DNA from: Podocnemis expansa
Taxonomy: Eukaryota > Chordata > Testudines > Podocnemididae
DNA length: 64,000 nt
Assembly (NCBI GenBank): GCA_007922195.1
Contig: ML682005.1
Location: 24,979,632-25,043,631 of the forward strand
Direction of reading: 5' to 3'
This document shows positions 44,839-56,539 of the stretch, piece after piece. The notes under the pieces were generated by a model, which searched no databases, had not been told where the DNA came from, and saw only the letters and a program-made list of their open reading frames with translations. Both the position numbers and the translations under genes were made by a program. Numbering within the stretch: the stretch's first letter is position 1; every line of letters starts with the position of its first letter.

Positions 44839-47655
44839 GGGTGCACATCTTTACCATTTAAAACTGCCCCAGACAGAGTTCTAAAAATATACCAAATGGA
44901 GCATGAGTGTAGCACTGAATAAGTAAGTTGGCCTAGTAAATCCTTCCCAGGTATAATGTAAATGAATCTGCTATCTAAATGGGCATTTGTTTCACTTACA
45001 ATATCTTACATAGTCCACATATGACAATTACAGCAGTAGATTACAACAATAAAATATTTTTCCTTGATAGGCTCTACTACTCATCTTTCATATCAGTATT
45101 ATAAAATTACATAAATGAAATAAATCAATACATTTCCTTATGTCAGTTAAACCATTCAAATACATTTCACATACATATAGGTAATACTAAGAAATAAAAT
45201 GCACTATTCTAAAGCACAAAGAAAGAACCAAGTATTAGGCTCTTCTGAATATTCAATTGTATCTTTGACATCGTCATGAGAAATGTACAGAGGACAAAGA
45301 CCCAGGACACAATGTTCATGGCAAATGTTGCATAGGCCCTTACCTCCTTGCTCTATGCCCTTAAGTGCCCACCCTGAATAGTAACTCAAATATTCACAAT
45401 TAACACCACAAAAACTAAAGTCCAAACTTATGCAAAGGTCACTGTTTCTTAATGTGTGGTACTTAGTAATTAGACACACAACGGAGGGGGGGCCAATTCT
45501 TCTCTAACCTGTGGGGGGCGGCTATTGACTCTCAGGTTCCCCAACCCTGAGAATTTCGAGAACAGAGAGCAATATACTGAGGCTGAACTTGTGACCCCAT
45601 TAAAATCAATGAAAAACACCCATTGACTTCAACTGGGCCAGGATTTCACTTCAAATGTCTATTATACACTTGCAAAGTTGATAGTAGAGCCAGTCAGGAG
45701 CTTTTTGATGAAACATGCCAGTTTGTCAAGACTGACAATTTTTGCAGAAGTGGATCAGTTTCAGAAAACCTTAGCTGGGAAAGGTTTGCCAGTTCCAGGA
45801 TGGAATTTCTGTATAGACAGAGAGATACTTATGCACATGCACCCTCCCTTGCAGCCTCTCCCCTGAAAGTTAGCCAATAATCTGGTGGGCAAGGCTCTCA
45901 GGGAGAAGGTGAGAAACCCAGTTTCAGGTCCCTGGCACTCATATGGTTTATGGGTCTCACGACCAAAATGAGGGCCCTGACCATTTGCTAGCAGCAATGC
46001 ATCTGAACAGAAACAAATTTCCACAAAAATGAGTTCTTGTTTTCCAGCCAGACTTAGTGAGTGTGCATGAACTCTAATAACTATTAAGATACCATTCCTT
46101 TGTTTTGCAAAGGTGCTTTCATATACACAGTCTGCCTCTGAGATACTTACTCCTACAAGGCACTTGTTAATATTGCAAGATACAAACAGAGATACCACTA
46201 ACAGCTACTTAGATGAAAGTGGTATTATTTCTTGATCAACAGCAAATATTTGCTTGAGTAACAGCATTTGCAGGCTGCTAGGATCTACATACAGCAAGAA
46301 AAGGAAAACAGATGCAGACCAAGTAAGATCATGCAGTGCTGGTTGTTTTATGCCATTCTATGTAATTCCTTTCAGGCTAGTCTGATCTGTTGTCTGTTGC
46401 AGGGCTCGGCTGAAAGACTGTAAAGAAAAAACCAAGAAGTCTTGTGGTTGATAGCGAGGAGGGGCAATAGTTGATACCATAGTTGTTGTAGTAATTGTTG
46501 CCATTAATTGTTGGCTGTTTTGACAATTAAGGTGCTCACGTCAATAAGGCTACCCCTCACAAACTTATTTTCTTTCTTTTACTAGAAATCATGTTAAAAC
46601 ATCTATTTACATATTATTTGTTTCAAAGATCTCAGCTCAAGCAAACCTAATCTACATCTTCCGTATTTTGTCTGTTTTTATTGTAAGCACAGTAGTATGA
46701 AAAAAATTCTTTGCATAAAATCCCTCGTCTTTTTAAAGCCAATGTAACAGTAGTCAGTCTAATGAGGTCTGCATCTATTGCGTTTTGCTACATTTCATTA
46801 ACATACAAGCCATGTCATTTAAGGGAGGAGAGATCTGGGGTTTTTTAATTTGTGGAGAAGTAAAGGAATAACACCAATGGCTTGACATTTTACAGGTAGG
46901 ATCTGCTTAAATCCCCTTATGCTAATGACCCTTAGTCCATCCAGGCCTGAGTGTATCCTGAGCATAAATAACAACATATGCCAAAATTTTGACCATTCTG
47001 TGATGTGGTCAAATGTGTGAGAGGAAATTGTTGAACTCTACAGGTTATGCCAGAGGTCAAATTTTCAACCTATCTTCAGAGCTAAGTGGCGGGTTTATTA
47101 ACTTGCAGCCCCACTCTCCACTATGGAATACAAAAAGCGTACTGTCTGAATCACAGCAATAAAAAGTAATTACCTACACAGTCAGAGCTAAGTTCACTGT
47201 TATTTGGTGAAAAATCTAAGTAGAGGGAATGAAATTCTAGGGATGTCAACTTAGTCTTCGCATTGCAGGGCAGAAAATAATGCTACTCACACACAGCCAT
47301 GGCCTTCAGAAAAGCCAGGGTCCATTCCAGCCCCTAAACCATTTGCTGTCATGAGAGCCAAAGAGATTACATAACACTCAGTAGGCTTAGTGCCTTCATA
47401 AACTGCCAAGGCCACCCTCCTGAAGGCAGCAAGTCTACTAGAGCATGATGCTGGTGATGGCGTCCTCTCATTTCTATACAGCTGTAAGCAAGGTGGAGAC
47501 CCACCATACATTAATGGTGCTGAAAGCAGCATTAACACCTACATCTATCTAGGGAGTACATGCCGTAGAATTCCTGGCCTTGCCCAGAAACACCCACAAA
47601 AAGATCTAGTTAGGATGGGTGGGTCTGAGCTTGGTGGCTAGCCTAATTAGGGCTC
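44839..47655. other. AT-rich DNA without recognised gene
   Basis: Nothing strong. A short 'accaagaagtcttgtggttg' at 46,431-46,450 may be a relic of the 'aaggagtc' family. Antiparallel frames at 45,623-46,198 have no domains. Confidence 0.35.
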
Positions 47656-47660
47656 TGCCG

Positions 47661-47774
47661 TTGTCACAAAGTCCACTTTGGCACTTTTTCAGAGCGCTAG
47701 CTCAAGCCCACTGGTTCAAGTCCATCCACACAGGCTGGGAAGCTCACTTGTAGCTTAAGTGTAGACATAACGTA
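47661..47774. mobile_element. Harbinger-like MITE, 'gtctacactt' family
   Basis: 'agagcgctagctcaagccca' and 'agcttaagtgtagacataac' are, inverted, the usual '(t)atgtctacactt...gggcttgagctagcgctct' end of this family. The left border is approximate. Confidence 0.55.
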
Positions 47775-47789
47775 TGTAACTATTAATCA

Positions 47790-47908
47790 GATGTATCATG
47801 GTAGTACCTAACAGCCAACCAAGCACAGGGCCCCATTCTACTAGACACTCTACGAACAGAGATTAGGAGATGCTCCCCATCTCAAAGAGCTTATAATCTA
47901 AAGAAACA
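47790..47908 (+). mobile_element. Ancient amniote repeat, L2/MIR-type
   Basis: 'caagcacagggccccattct' followed by 'actagacactctacgaaca' and 'aaagagcttataatctaa' matches a conserved repeat motif found across amniotes. The exact family is not determined. Confidence 0.5.
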
Positions 47909-49650
47909 AGGCAGACATAAGGTGGGGGAGTGGTTGTAACACAGAAGCAGAAAAGAAGAATTTTTTAGGAGGTGATAAGCTAAATGCAAAGAAAAGGGAA
48001 AGGAAGTGGCATGGGGTTGGGAGCAGGGGAGAAAAGACCGTGAGAGAGGAGGAGGGAGAGAATTGGGGCAAACAGCCTGAAGAGAGAGTTCTGCACTGCT
48101 GAAAAGTGATGAGAACATGCCACTGGGCCAGCGATATCCACTTTCATCCTACTGCCACCCCAGTGGTTTCTGCACTCCTCTGTTAAATCTGACAGCAAGG
48201 GAAGGTTATGCTCTTTAATTAGCCTGCATGGAACAATCCTGAATTGGCTGAGGGATGACCTTAGAATAGGTTGTTTCTAATTTCTGTTGTTCACACTTCT
48301 GTACATAATGTGAGAAAACACTACTGTGTTAAAAAGGTATAGGTATAGTTCGGGGGGGGGTTCTTAACAGAGTATTATAGTTTGAACAACAGATCACTGT
48401 TAAGCCACTCCAACTACATATGGCAACACAATATTCTCTTGCCAACTCTGAGACAGCAGTGACTAAGCAGAGAGTAATTCTTGCATGCTGGGCACCCTGG
48501 AAGAAGCTGTATGTGCCAAATGGTACAGTATACAAAGGGACAGTATGCAAAAACAAAGTGATTTTTCATAGTGTCATATCTAAGGCTAAACTTTGCCCAC
48601 AAGGCTAACCTAATTTTTATTTGTTTGTTTTCTGTGTGGGTTTGGTAATAATTTACTTGAGGGTAGAGTTGAAACCATGTATGTATGGTCTTTTTTATCT
48701 AATTTGGAAGATTACCAATCTCTTTAAAAACAGCTGTGCTTTCACCAAAAAGTGGATGGAATTAACAAAACTTTGAAGTTCTTTGTTTTCTTCTCTCTCA
48801 TCCAAGCAGTTCTGGGCCTAAATTCAGACACTACATCAATGCTGACTTTTATGGAATTAAAATTTTTTTGACCCCTCTCAGATGCATAGCCAACTACTGC
48901 TTTCTTGCCGACAAAACAAACCCTGCATACACACTACAATGACCTTTGATTGGAAAAACTTGCCCTATTCTGCAGGCAAAATACAACACCCAGATGAGAG
49001 GCACAGAGTCATTTTCAGCAAAGTTTTTTTTTTTAAAAAGCACATGTGTGGACCCTGCCTTACTTAGGGTGATGCAGTGTCAATATAGGTGCACTCCCCC
49101 CCAGCCCTTACATTGGTGGTGGCACGGGAGTGGTGAAATTGAAAAGAAAGTCCAAGCCCATGCAACTAGTTCCCACTTCTGGCTGGGGATTTACAGGGAG
49201 AAGTTCTGGCTGCCTCAAAAGCTGAACTAGCTGGTTCCAGATCCCGGCTGGGAGCCAGGATGGAAGAAGAAACAGGCAACTCGACCAATGCTCCTGATTG
49301 CGAGCCAGAACAGGAGAAGCTGTGGGTGGCTGGATCCCTGTTCCCAGCTGCAAGCTGGGACAGGAGAAGCTGTTCACGGCACTTCTGCCAGCTCCCTGCC
49401 AGGTGTACCCTTGTCACAGGCTCAACTAGGAAGTTGACAAGGCTGATGCCTCCTAGCACAAAGCAGGTGCAGAGCAAGAAGTCAGGGCAGCTGGACTCCA
49501 CTCCCCAGGGATGAGAAATTCTAGGCTGTTTCCCCTGGGAGCTTCTGGCAGTTTCCGTGGATCTCGGTGTGGAAAGGGAAGTGGCGGGGAGGGGGCAACC
49601 TTCCAGGAACCAGCCTCTGTGGCTGCTGGCAGGATGCTGAGAGGGGTCTC
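47909..49650. other. Unannotated sequence
   Basis: AT-rich to about 49,060, then GC-richer. Overlapping frames at 49,108-49,514 on both strands are without domains. A run of nine G lies near 48,351. Confidence 0.35.
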
Positions 49651-49654
49651 TCAG

Positions 49655-50142
49655 ACAGGACAGTAACTAGCCAGAATAGCACCCAGAGTGAGCAGCCCCA
49701 AAGGCACCATCCCCCAATCCAGGCCCCAATCCAATCCCAACCCACCACTGAAAGGCAATGGGGACCAGCATCTGTCCCCACCCATAGCTGGTAGGCAGCA
49801 GGGAGTCAGATCTGGGCCCAGCCTGCTGTCCAACAGTGGCTGGGGATGGATCCAGCTCCTTTCTCCACTGGGGCAGCAGGGAACCAGAGCTGTCCGCAGC
49901 CACCACCAGAAAGTGGCGGCAGCAAGCCCCAGGCAGCACTGGAAGCCCATGGCCCCACATTTTAGAGGGTGCAGAGGACGGATTTGGCTTCCTGCGGCAG
50001 CTGGGGATGGATCTAGCTCCTCAAGGGTGGTGAGGAGCCGAATCCGTCCCCAGCTGCCAAGGGGAGCTGAATCCGTTCCTTGCTCCCTCTAAAATTTGGC
50101 ACCTCGGGCTTTGCCCCACTTGCCCCAGCCTAGTTACAGCCC
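49655..50142. mobile_element. GC-rich hAT-like element
   Basis: The right end, inverted, is 'cagggctgtaactaggctgg'. The left end 'caggacagtaactagccag' is its counterpart. The interior is GC-rich, with repeats of 'ctggggatgga' and 'tccgtccccagctgcc'. No TSD is found. Confidence 0.5.
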
Positions 50143-52100
50143 TGATCCCAGGAAATATATTTGTATCATTATTTTATATTAATCATTCATATGCAGAAGG
50201 AGAGAGGGTTTTTTTGGTATAAATTCAAAACTTGCATAAGGAGGGAGTGCTCTCTTACCACAGAGGGCTACTTTGTACAATAGGCACGTTATAAACCCAA
50301 TCCAATGGAAACAAATGTAAATTTTATGCTAGCTAGAACTAGTCCAAATACTGGGATGGGAGTAGCGTTCCAGGGAGAATTCCAAATGAAATGAAACAAA
50401 ATTGTTTTTATTGAAATTTCCAGCATAAAATTTTGACCTTTCATTGAAAAATGAAAATGACAGAAAACAAAAGTGTTTTAAGTTTTTGGCAACTGAAAAG
50501 CAGACGCTTTCCTCTGACATATAATTGTGGGGTTTGGATGATTATATTCTTCAGATATTCAAGGAAACCATCACAAACTTTGAGGAAAGCAAACACTTTG
50601 TGAAAATTTTAGTAAAAAGTTAAGTTTCTTTTGTGGAAAATATTTTGATAGACTGTTTTTGACCAGTTCGACTACCATTTATTCAATTCAACTTCATATT
50701 TTCATTCACAGTCCTTATTAATACGTCTGTGAGCTTTTTGGTTTTGTTTTTTTTTTAAACTTGGGACAGGATGAACAGGAATTAGAAGAGCCACTAATGA
50801 CCAAAGCTATTGTGTTTTTTATGAATTTAGGTTCATAAGGCATTTTGGTTCAGTCATTGTTTGATATCCTAAAAACTAAACTGCTTTTGTAGGAAACTCA
50901 GATGGTAAGAATATTTGGATAGCATTCAAACCACCTGGATATATTCTAAAGTTTGATCATATTTGGAAAAACAACTGTGTAAAAATGGCACTTTCTTACT
51001 CACCAGATCTGTTCTTACAGCATATTCCAAGTCAAATCTGTTTCTTAGTGACAAAAAAAGTTTATTTTTTTAAATAGCTTTTTTTCCCCAGGTTAATCCT
51101 GTAGAGCCAAAACAACCAGGGCTCAAAATGTATTTTGACAGAATTTCACGAATCTATGCGATTGTTAAGTCTAGTAGGTTTTTACTGATTATTAGATTAT
51201 AATAAGAATGAACGTTACCTTTTTGTGAATGTTTTTGAAGGATTAGCTCTGTCTAGAGAAATACAACATGAATAAGGACTGGAGAAAATGACAACATTTT
51301 ATTTTTGAAATAGATTTCAAGTGTGATCTTTTTATTTTTGCATATTTTCATTAGGACGAAAGGCAGTTTTTAATGAGTAAAAATTAACTGTTCAGCTTTG
51401 GGTCTAAAAAGCATGGCATTTTCTGTCCTTTGAAAGGCAAAATAACTGACACAAAGTACTACGCAGGCTTGAGAAATCTCTTGAATAAATTTTTTGAAAT
51501 CCATCCCTGAAGGAAATTTGTACCCCACCAGCAACCCTTCTTGACCTGGAAAATGTACACATGTGGGATTAGTATCCAGAATCTCCCATCTATTTATATG
51601 CTTTTGGATTAACTTCCACCATCCTAAAGTTTCAGTGATATATTAATTGTTATCTAGGATAATGCACGTGAGTTATGCATTGTCTACACCCAAAAAATAA
51701 GTCAATATAACATAGGATTAGCTCTAGTTTATAGCATATTTCCATTTATTTCGATTGGATTGGGTTTATAACATATGCCTATTATACAAAGTTACCTTCT
51801 GTGGTAAGAGACCACTCCCTCCTTATGAAAGCATTGAATTTATACCAAAAAAGCCCTCTCTCCTTATGTCTATGTATGATTAATATAAAATAATGATAAA
51901 AATATATTTGCTGCTTTTCCAAAATAGCTGGAGTCAAATGAAACATGATTTGGTAAACCAATCAAAATGCTACAATCACTAAGAGTTTAAAAAATCTTCA
52001 GATCAAAGTATGAATAGTTGAAAGCACTAGGAGAGAATGCCATGTGCATAATGTTTGACCATCTTTTTTGTGTTTTTTTAAACTCAGATAATTAGACATA
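50143..52100. other. AT-rich DNA without recognised gene
   Basis: The sequences 50,190-50,320 and 51,735-51,880 are near inverse copies ('gagggagtgctctcttacca' and 'ggtaagagaccactccctcc'; 'caatggaaacaaatgtaaat' against 'catttatttcgattggat'). They form an inverted repeat with arms of about 130 bp around a 1.4-kb spacer. No gene is recognised. Confidence 0.5.
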
Positions 52101-52292
52101 GAGGCTATGTCCACATCTAGGTGGTTAAATCAGTTTAACTTAAAGCAGTTTAACCAAAGTAAAATAAAACTTGTTAAATCGCTTGAAGTTAAACTGATTT
52201 AACAGGTCCACACCAAAAAAACCCAAATCAAACTAGCATGTCTGTACACAGGACTTGCTAGTTCGATTCAGGAGAGGAGCACCAGGAGAGGT

Positions 52293-53094
52293 GTGGCAAC
52301 ATGGCTGCCGAGAAGGGCCACTGCTGCAGCCAATCCAATCCAAGCAGGAACTGAGCTTGGCGCCCTGTTCGTTCTGGCTGGCAGGAGACTGAGAGACATA
52401 CAGGTATGGATAGTCCCTGGCTCCAATACCATCATCGAGCAGCAGCGAGGCCCTCTGCTAGCCTGCAGGCTGCCCTCCTGCAGTGGGACACAGTGCTCCT
52501 GGACTACAATGGCCCCAAGCCTGAAGCCATTTCCATCCTATTGCTTGGCCTCAGAGCGGCCTTAGTTGCCCTCCCCCACTTTGTGCCTGGCATATCTGGG
52601 CACAAGAGACCAGCACAGACTGGTAGGAGTGGGTTGTGATGGGAACCTGGAGCAATGAACAGTGGTGCAGGAACGTCAGGATGATCGGTGAGACCTCTGC
52701 CACCTGGTCACAGAACTTGCCTTGGTCCTGCGCCAAAGGGACACAGTAATGAGAGCTGCCATCCCTGTGGACAAAAGAGTGGCCATCGCTCTCTGGAAGA
52801 TGGCCACTCCCGAGTCCTACAAGTCCATCGCACACCTATGTGACAGCAGGAGGTCCACCATTGGGGAAGTTCTGCTCCAGTTTTCCAGCACCATCAACCT
52901 GGTCCTGCTGCCACGCCTCATCATCCCAGGCCAGCTGTAGGAAACCATCACTGGCATCACCATCCTTGGGTTTCCAAACTACATGGGGATGCTTGACCAT
53001 ACCCACATCCCCATGCAAACTCTGGAGCACCATGCGGCCGAGTATAGAAATCAGAAACAGGTGTCATTCCGTCATCTCGGCCCTTGCCCAATAA
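52293..53094 (+). pseudogene. Harbinger transposase (HARBI1-like) remnant
   Basis: The recognisable part starts at about 52,750: 'AIPVDKRVAIALWKMATPES', then 'YKSIAHLCDSRRSTIGEVLL', matching the helix-turn-helix end of Harbinger transposases. An in-frame TAG at 52,938-52,940 interrupts it. The same frame continues with 'TITGITILGFPNY' and 'LDHTHIPM..LEHHAAEYRN', which corresponds to the block bearing the first catalytic Asp of the DDE nuclease. Sequence homology ends near 53,070, so the remaining two catalytic acidic residues are missing. A poly(A) signal follows at about 53,089-53,094. The 5' part (52,293-52,720) is in shifted frames. It cannot be an active transposase. Confidence 0.75.
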
Positions 53095-53135
53095 AAGTAC
53101 TAACACAAAGGATACAGTGTCATGGGATTTTATTT
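53085..53135. terminator. Abutting poly(A) signals of two convergent transposon genes
   Basis: 'aataaa' on the plus strand (53,089-53,094) follows the transposase remnant. A 'ttttattt' on the plus strand (minus-strand AATAAA) near 53,127-53,134 faces it. About 40 bp separate the two. Confidence 0.45.
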
Positions 53136-53555
53136 ACAAGATGGTGGGGGAGGTTTGGGAATTGTGAGGGGGTTTGGGGCAGAGAGGGGTTTGGGGACTG
53201 GGGGGAAAACTGGGGGCTGGGGAGACAGGAACATCAGGGTACTGGGGCACTGCCAGCTTCCTGTGCAGCTTGCTGGGGCCTACAACCCGTCCACCACGGG
53301 TCTAGGGGCACCTGCAGCAAGAAGCAAGAGGCTCCCGGTGATGGCCATCCTTGGGGCAGAGCGGGGCTCGCAACCAGCAGTGCAGTGCTGATACATGTTA
53401 GCTCTGTGTTCTTGAGGAATCAGAGCATAGTATCCAGCCTGTGCGTCCCCACCACACACACATCCCCCAACCTCTGCTTGAACTGAAAACCAAAAACAGT
53501 AGGAAATGGGAGACATCCTTATCTACCCATATCCAAAAGCCATCAGCACAGTTAA
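53136..53555 (-). other. Harbinger interior, 3' part of the minus-strand gene region
   Basis: GC-rich, G-rich on the plus strand at 53,140-53,270. A 78-codon minus frame at 53,280-53,516 has no recognised domain. By position it is the 3' untranslated part or decayed end of the minus-strand gene. Confidence 0.35.
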
Positions 53556-53559
53556 TGGA

Positions 53560-54800
53560 CCTTTATATGCATTGACTGTGGAGAGCCAGGCTCGAAAGCA
53601 AGAACCGCACTGAACCCTGGATTGAAGAAGCAGGAATCGCACTGAACTCTGGGACCGAAGAAGCAGGGAAGCATTGCCTGATGGGGAATCTCACACCAAC
53701 ATGAACAAACTCAGCAATTATCAGACCATTCTAGTCACAGACATGATAATTGATACCCAAAATACTGAGCCTGCCTGACTGTATTGTGAGCTTCTCTGAA
53801 CGATTACACCCAGCCAGGAATGTGTATTGGCCACTTAATACATAAAAAACCTTTACCCACATCCAACAACACAGTAATGTGTGTCCTGTGCAAGTCCTGA
53901 CTGAGCACTGTGTGTCCTGTCTAAGTCCTGATTGGATCCTGTCTGGATCCTGTGTGAGTCTGGATTGAGTTCTGATGCTTGGATCTAAAGCTGTATCATT
54001 TCCACTGGGATTTGGCTTTTCTTCCTTGCTGATTGCTGTGGGAGCTTGGTTTCCCTCCAGCCCCTGACCCTGATCTACACAACCTGGAAACCTTTCTGCT
54101 ACACAGAGCGGTGAGACACACCCCCTCCCCCACTTCTCTCTCTCTTTGTCTCCCCCCCCCTTGTTAATTATGACTCTCTCTCTAGGCCTGATGTAGAATC
54201 TAGGTAATATTGTAGCTGGGTGTTTTTCTTTCCTTGTATGTTTATCAATGCTGTAACTAGGTATTTTGGGGTATTCTTCTCTCCTTTTGTAATTATTAGT
54301 GCAAGTTTTAGATACTTAGCAATAAAATGCCTTTTGTTATCAAGCCAGTTTCCAGACTCTTCTAAGACGTCATTTATGGTCTTGGTTTCTTTATATTGCT
54401 TTGCAGCAATGCTTCTATTACCTAGTCAAAGATCCCTGTGATGCCCACAACTCTGTAAGGTTTGCTCATTGATGGGAATAGTAGCCTGATTGACTCCAGG
54501 GGCATAGAAGAGTAGCAGCTGAAAAGCGCTGTTTTGACCCCGCTTGATTGAGTCCAGGGGCATATAAGGGTAGCAGCAGAGAAGTGCTGTGTGACCCAGC
54601 CAGCTCAAGATCCATAATCAAGCCTAGTTTGGTGCGGTACAGGGGCACATAAGGGTAGCAGCTGAGAAGTGCTGTGTGACCCAGCCTGTTGAGTTCAGGG
54701 ACACACAAGGGGTCAGCTGAGAGTGCTGACAGACCCGGTCCGCTCAGATGCACCTATATAGAAACACAAGTGACACAAGCAGCACACTAATAGAATTACC
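53560..54800 (+). mobile_element. Retroviral-type LTR-like insertion inside the Harbinger element
   Basis: Composition changes at about 53,560, and Harbinger-type sequence resumes at about 54,810. The segment has a plus-strand poly(A) signal at 54,321-54,326 followed by a T-rich tract, after a pyrimidine-rich R-like region (54,120-54,190), which is the order of an LTR. Exact TG...CA borders and a TSD were not found, so borders are approximate. No viral gene is present. Confidence 0.5.
54488..54747. repeat. Four-unit minisatellite, about 55-58 bp units
   Basis: Units start near 54,488, 54,546, 54,636 and 54,690. They share 'gagtccaggggcatata', 'agggtagcagctgagaagtg' and 'ctgtgtgacccagcc'. A spacer of about 30 bp lies between the second and third units. 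Confidence 0.85.
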
Positions 54801-54823
54801 ATCTTCCCCAAGAGAAAGTAACC

Positions 54824-56152
54824 CTAATAAATGAGCATACCCCGAGTTGGTGGACAAAGTTGGTAACAGCACAGGCTGGTGGCCATGTCCTGCAGCGCTG
54901 TGGAAATGGCCACCAAAGCCTCACTCTGCCATTCCAGCGCTGCAAAGACATGGTCATCTGCATCTCTGGCATGCTGCAGCTGCTGGATAGCCACGTCCTG
55001 CCGCGCAGACTGCTGCTGCCTCCAGGCCCAGGTGTCCTCATGGGCCTCTTGGCCCAGCTGCAGAAGCACCTGGATGACCTTGTGGTGGCTCATGCAGGCC
55101 CTCCTCGCGTGGCTCCTGGTGCTGGTGGGCTCCCTGGAATCCATCAGCATCTGGCTGCATGTGCTACATCTGGCTGTATGTGCTCTCTGCATGAAGAGCA
55201 GAGATTGGCTAGTGCCATGCAGTGGCCCCAGGCCACGCGCCACCTCCTGACAGTGCCTTGTGGCTGTGCCCAGACTGTCTCCCCACATCCAGAGCCATGC
55301 CCTGTAGAAAGAAGCCCCAGAGTCATGGCAGGTTTTGCGGACCTGCTGGGGGCCCTCACAGTGCCAGGATTGGCGCACAGCCTGCTGTTGGGCCAGTGCT
55401 GTTGCCATCACGCAGGGCCACATGCCCATGCTGCAGCCTGCTTGCTGCGTGCCCCTTGCTGCAGCCTCGGGGACCCTGAGGCCCCCACTTGTACTTGGTG
55501 TCCCGCCTACCTAGCTGTGTGCCTCTGCGCCCCTGTATGTTGTGAGAGTGTCCGCTGGACCCCGTCTGCCTGCCCTGTCCCTGCTGTTGCCAGGCCTAGC
55601 CCTGCTCACATGGAGGGAAGGGGAAATACTCACCTACAGGCACCCCGGATGTGCGTCTGGACGTCCCCTTGTGGGGTCCCCCTCTGATGGGGGCACCTCC
55701 TCTGCCTCCTCCTCCTGCAGGTGTGCTGCTGGTCCCTCCTCCTGCTCGGTGGGGATGAGCTCTGGAGTGGCTTGCTCCGCTGGGGCTGGTGGGCTGCTCC
55801 TGGGGCAGCTGGCCTCGCTCCCATTAATGGATGCCTCTGGGTCCATCAGCTCCTCTGATTGGTGCTCAGCAGAGTCACAGACTGTGGTTCGGACGCCGGA
55901 GGGCTCCTCCCCGAGAAAGGCATCCAGCTGCTCAAAATAGGGGCAGCTGGTGACACTTGCTGCCCTAAGAAGCTGTCTTGCATCCCTCGCCCTAGCATAC
56001 TGCTGCCTGAGGAATTTTATCTTCACACGCTCCTGCTTGGTGGTGTAGCTGTATCCTTGGGTGGACAGTGCCTGGGCGATGTCCACATATATATCACAGT
56101 TCCGGTGTCTGGTCAAATTTGTAGGAGACAGAGAACCTCCTTGTTGCTTCAA
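54824..56152 (-). pseudogene. Harbinger-associated Myb/SANT-like DNA-binding protein remnant
   Basis: The N-terminal part (frame 56,152-55,634, 172 codons) contains 'NCDIYVDIAQALSTQGYSY' and 'KIKFLRQQYARARDARQ', the third-helix region of a Myb/SANT-like trihelix domain found in the second protein of Harbinger elements. An acidic, proline-rich linker follows ('EEGPAAHLQEEEAEEVPPSE'). The C-terminal part lies in a different frame (55,429-54,824), with 'VLLQLGQEAHEDTWAWRQQQ' and 'DVAIQQLQHARDADDHVFAA', a predicted coiled coil. A frameshift falls between 55,634 and 55,429. In intact elements this protein binds DNA and helps bring the transposase to the nucleus. Here the first helices are not visible and the gene is broken. 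Confidence 0.7.
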
Positions 56153-56539
56153 ACAGGAGCCCTCTGTTATGCCCGCGGTGTGGCAGCATGTGTCTCAGCC
56201 ATGCTGTCAGCAGCCACAAAGCATGCTGCAGCACGGGGGCTGGGCACTTCCTTTTTCCTGCTCCCAGGCACCCTGGGAGAAGGAAGGTCAAGCAGCACTG
56301 AAACTGAAATAAAGGATATTTCGAAATAACACATCCGCACAGCGTTATTTCAAAATAACTATTTTGATTCAGGCGCCGTTTCAAATTGAAAGCGGGTTTA
56401 GCACAATTCGCTATAACTCTCCTTGTATCGAAATGACAGAGCTTGTCATTTTGATACAGGGGAACATCATCTGGATGCTTTTTGAATTGGAATAACTAGT
56501 GGCATTTTGATTCAATGCCTGCGTCTGGACATAGCCAGA

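Larger units (their letters stand above)
52103..56536. mobile_element. PIF/Harbinger transposon, decayed, with two convergent genes
   Basis: The termini 'ggctatgtcca' (52,103-52,113) and 'tggacatagcc' (56,526-56,536) are inverted repeats, and 'aga' is duplicated at both flanks (52,100-52,102 and 56,537-56,539). Inside are a plus-strand HARBI1-like transposase remnant (52,293-53,094) and a minus-strand Myb/SANT-like gene remnant (54,824-56,152). This is the two-gene layout of autonomous Harbinger elements (established knowledge). The two genes point at each other, and their poly(A) signals abut near 53,090-53,130. A retroviral-type LTR-like segment (about 53,560-54,800) appears to be inserted in the second half. 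Subterminal sequences of the two ends differ from each other. Confidence 0.8.

Noticed and set aside
54860..55687. 275-codon plus-strand frame, the longest in the window
   Set aside because: It is the antisense shadow of the minus-strand Myb/SANT-like gene remnant, which carries the recognisable motifs.
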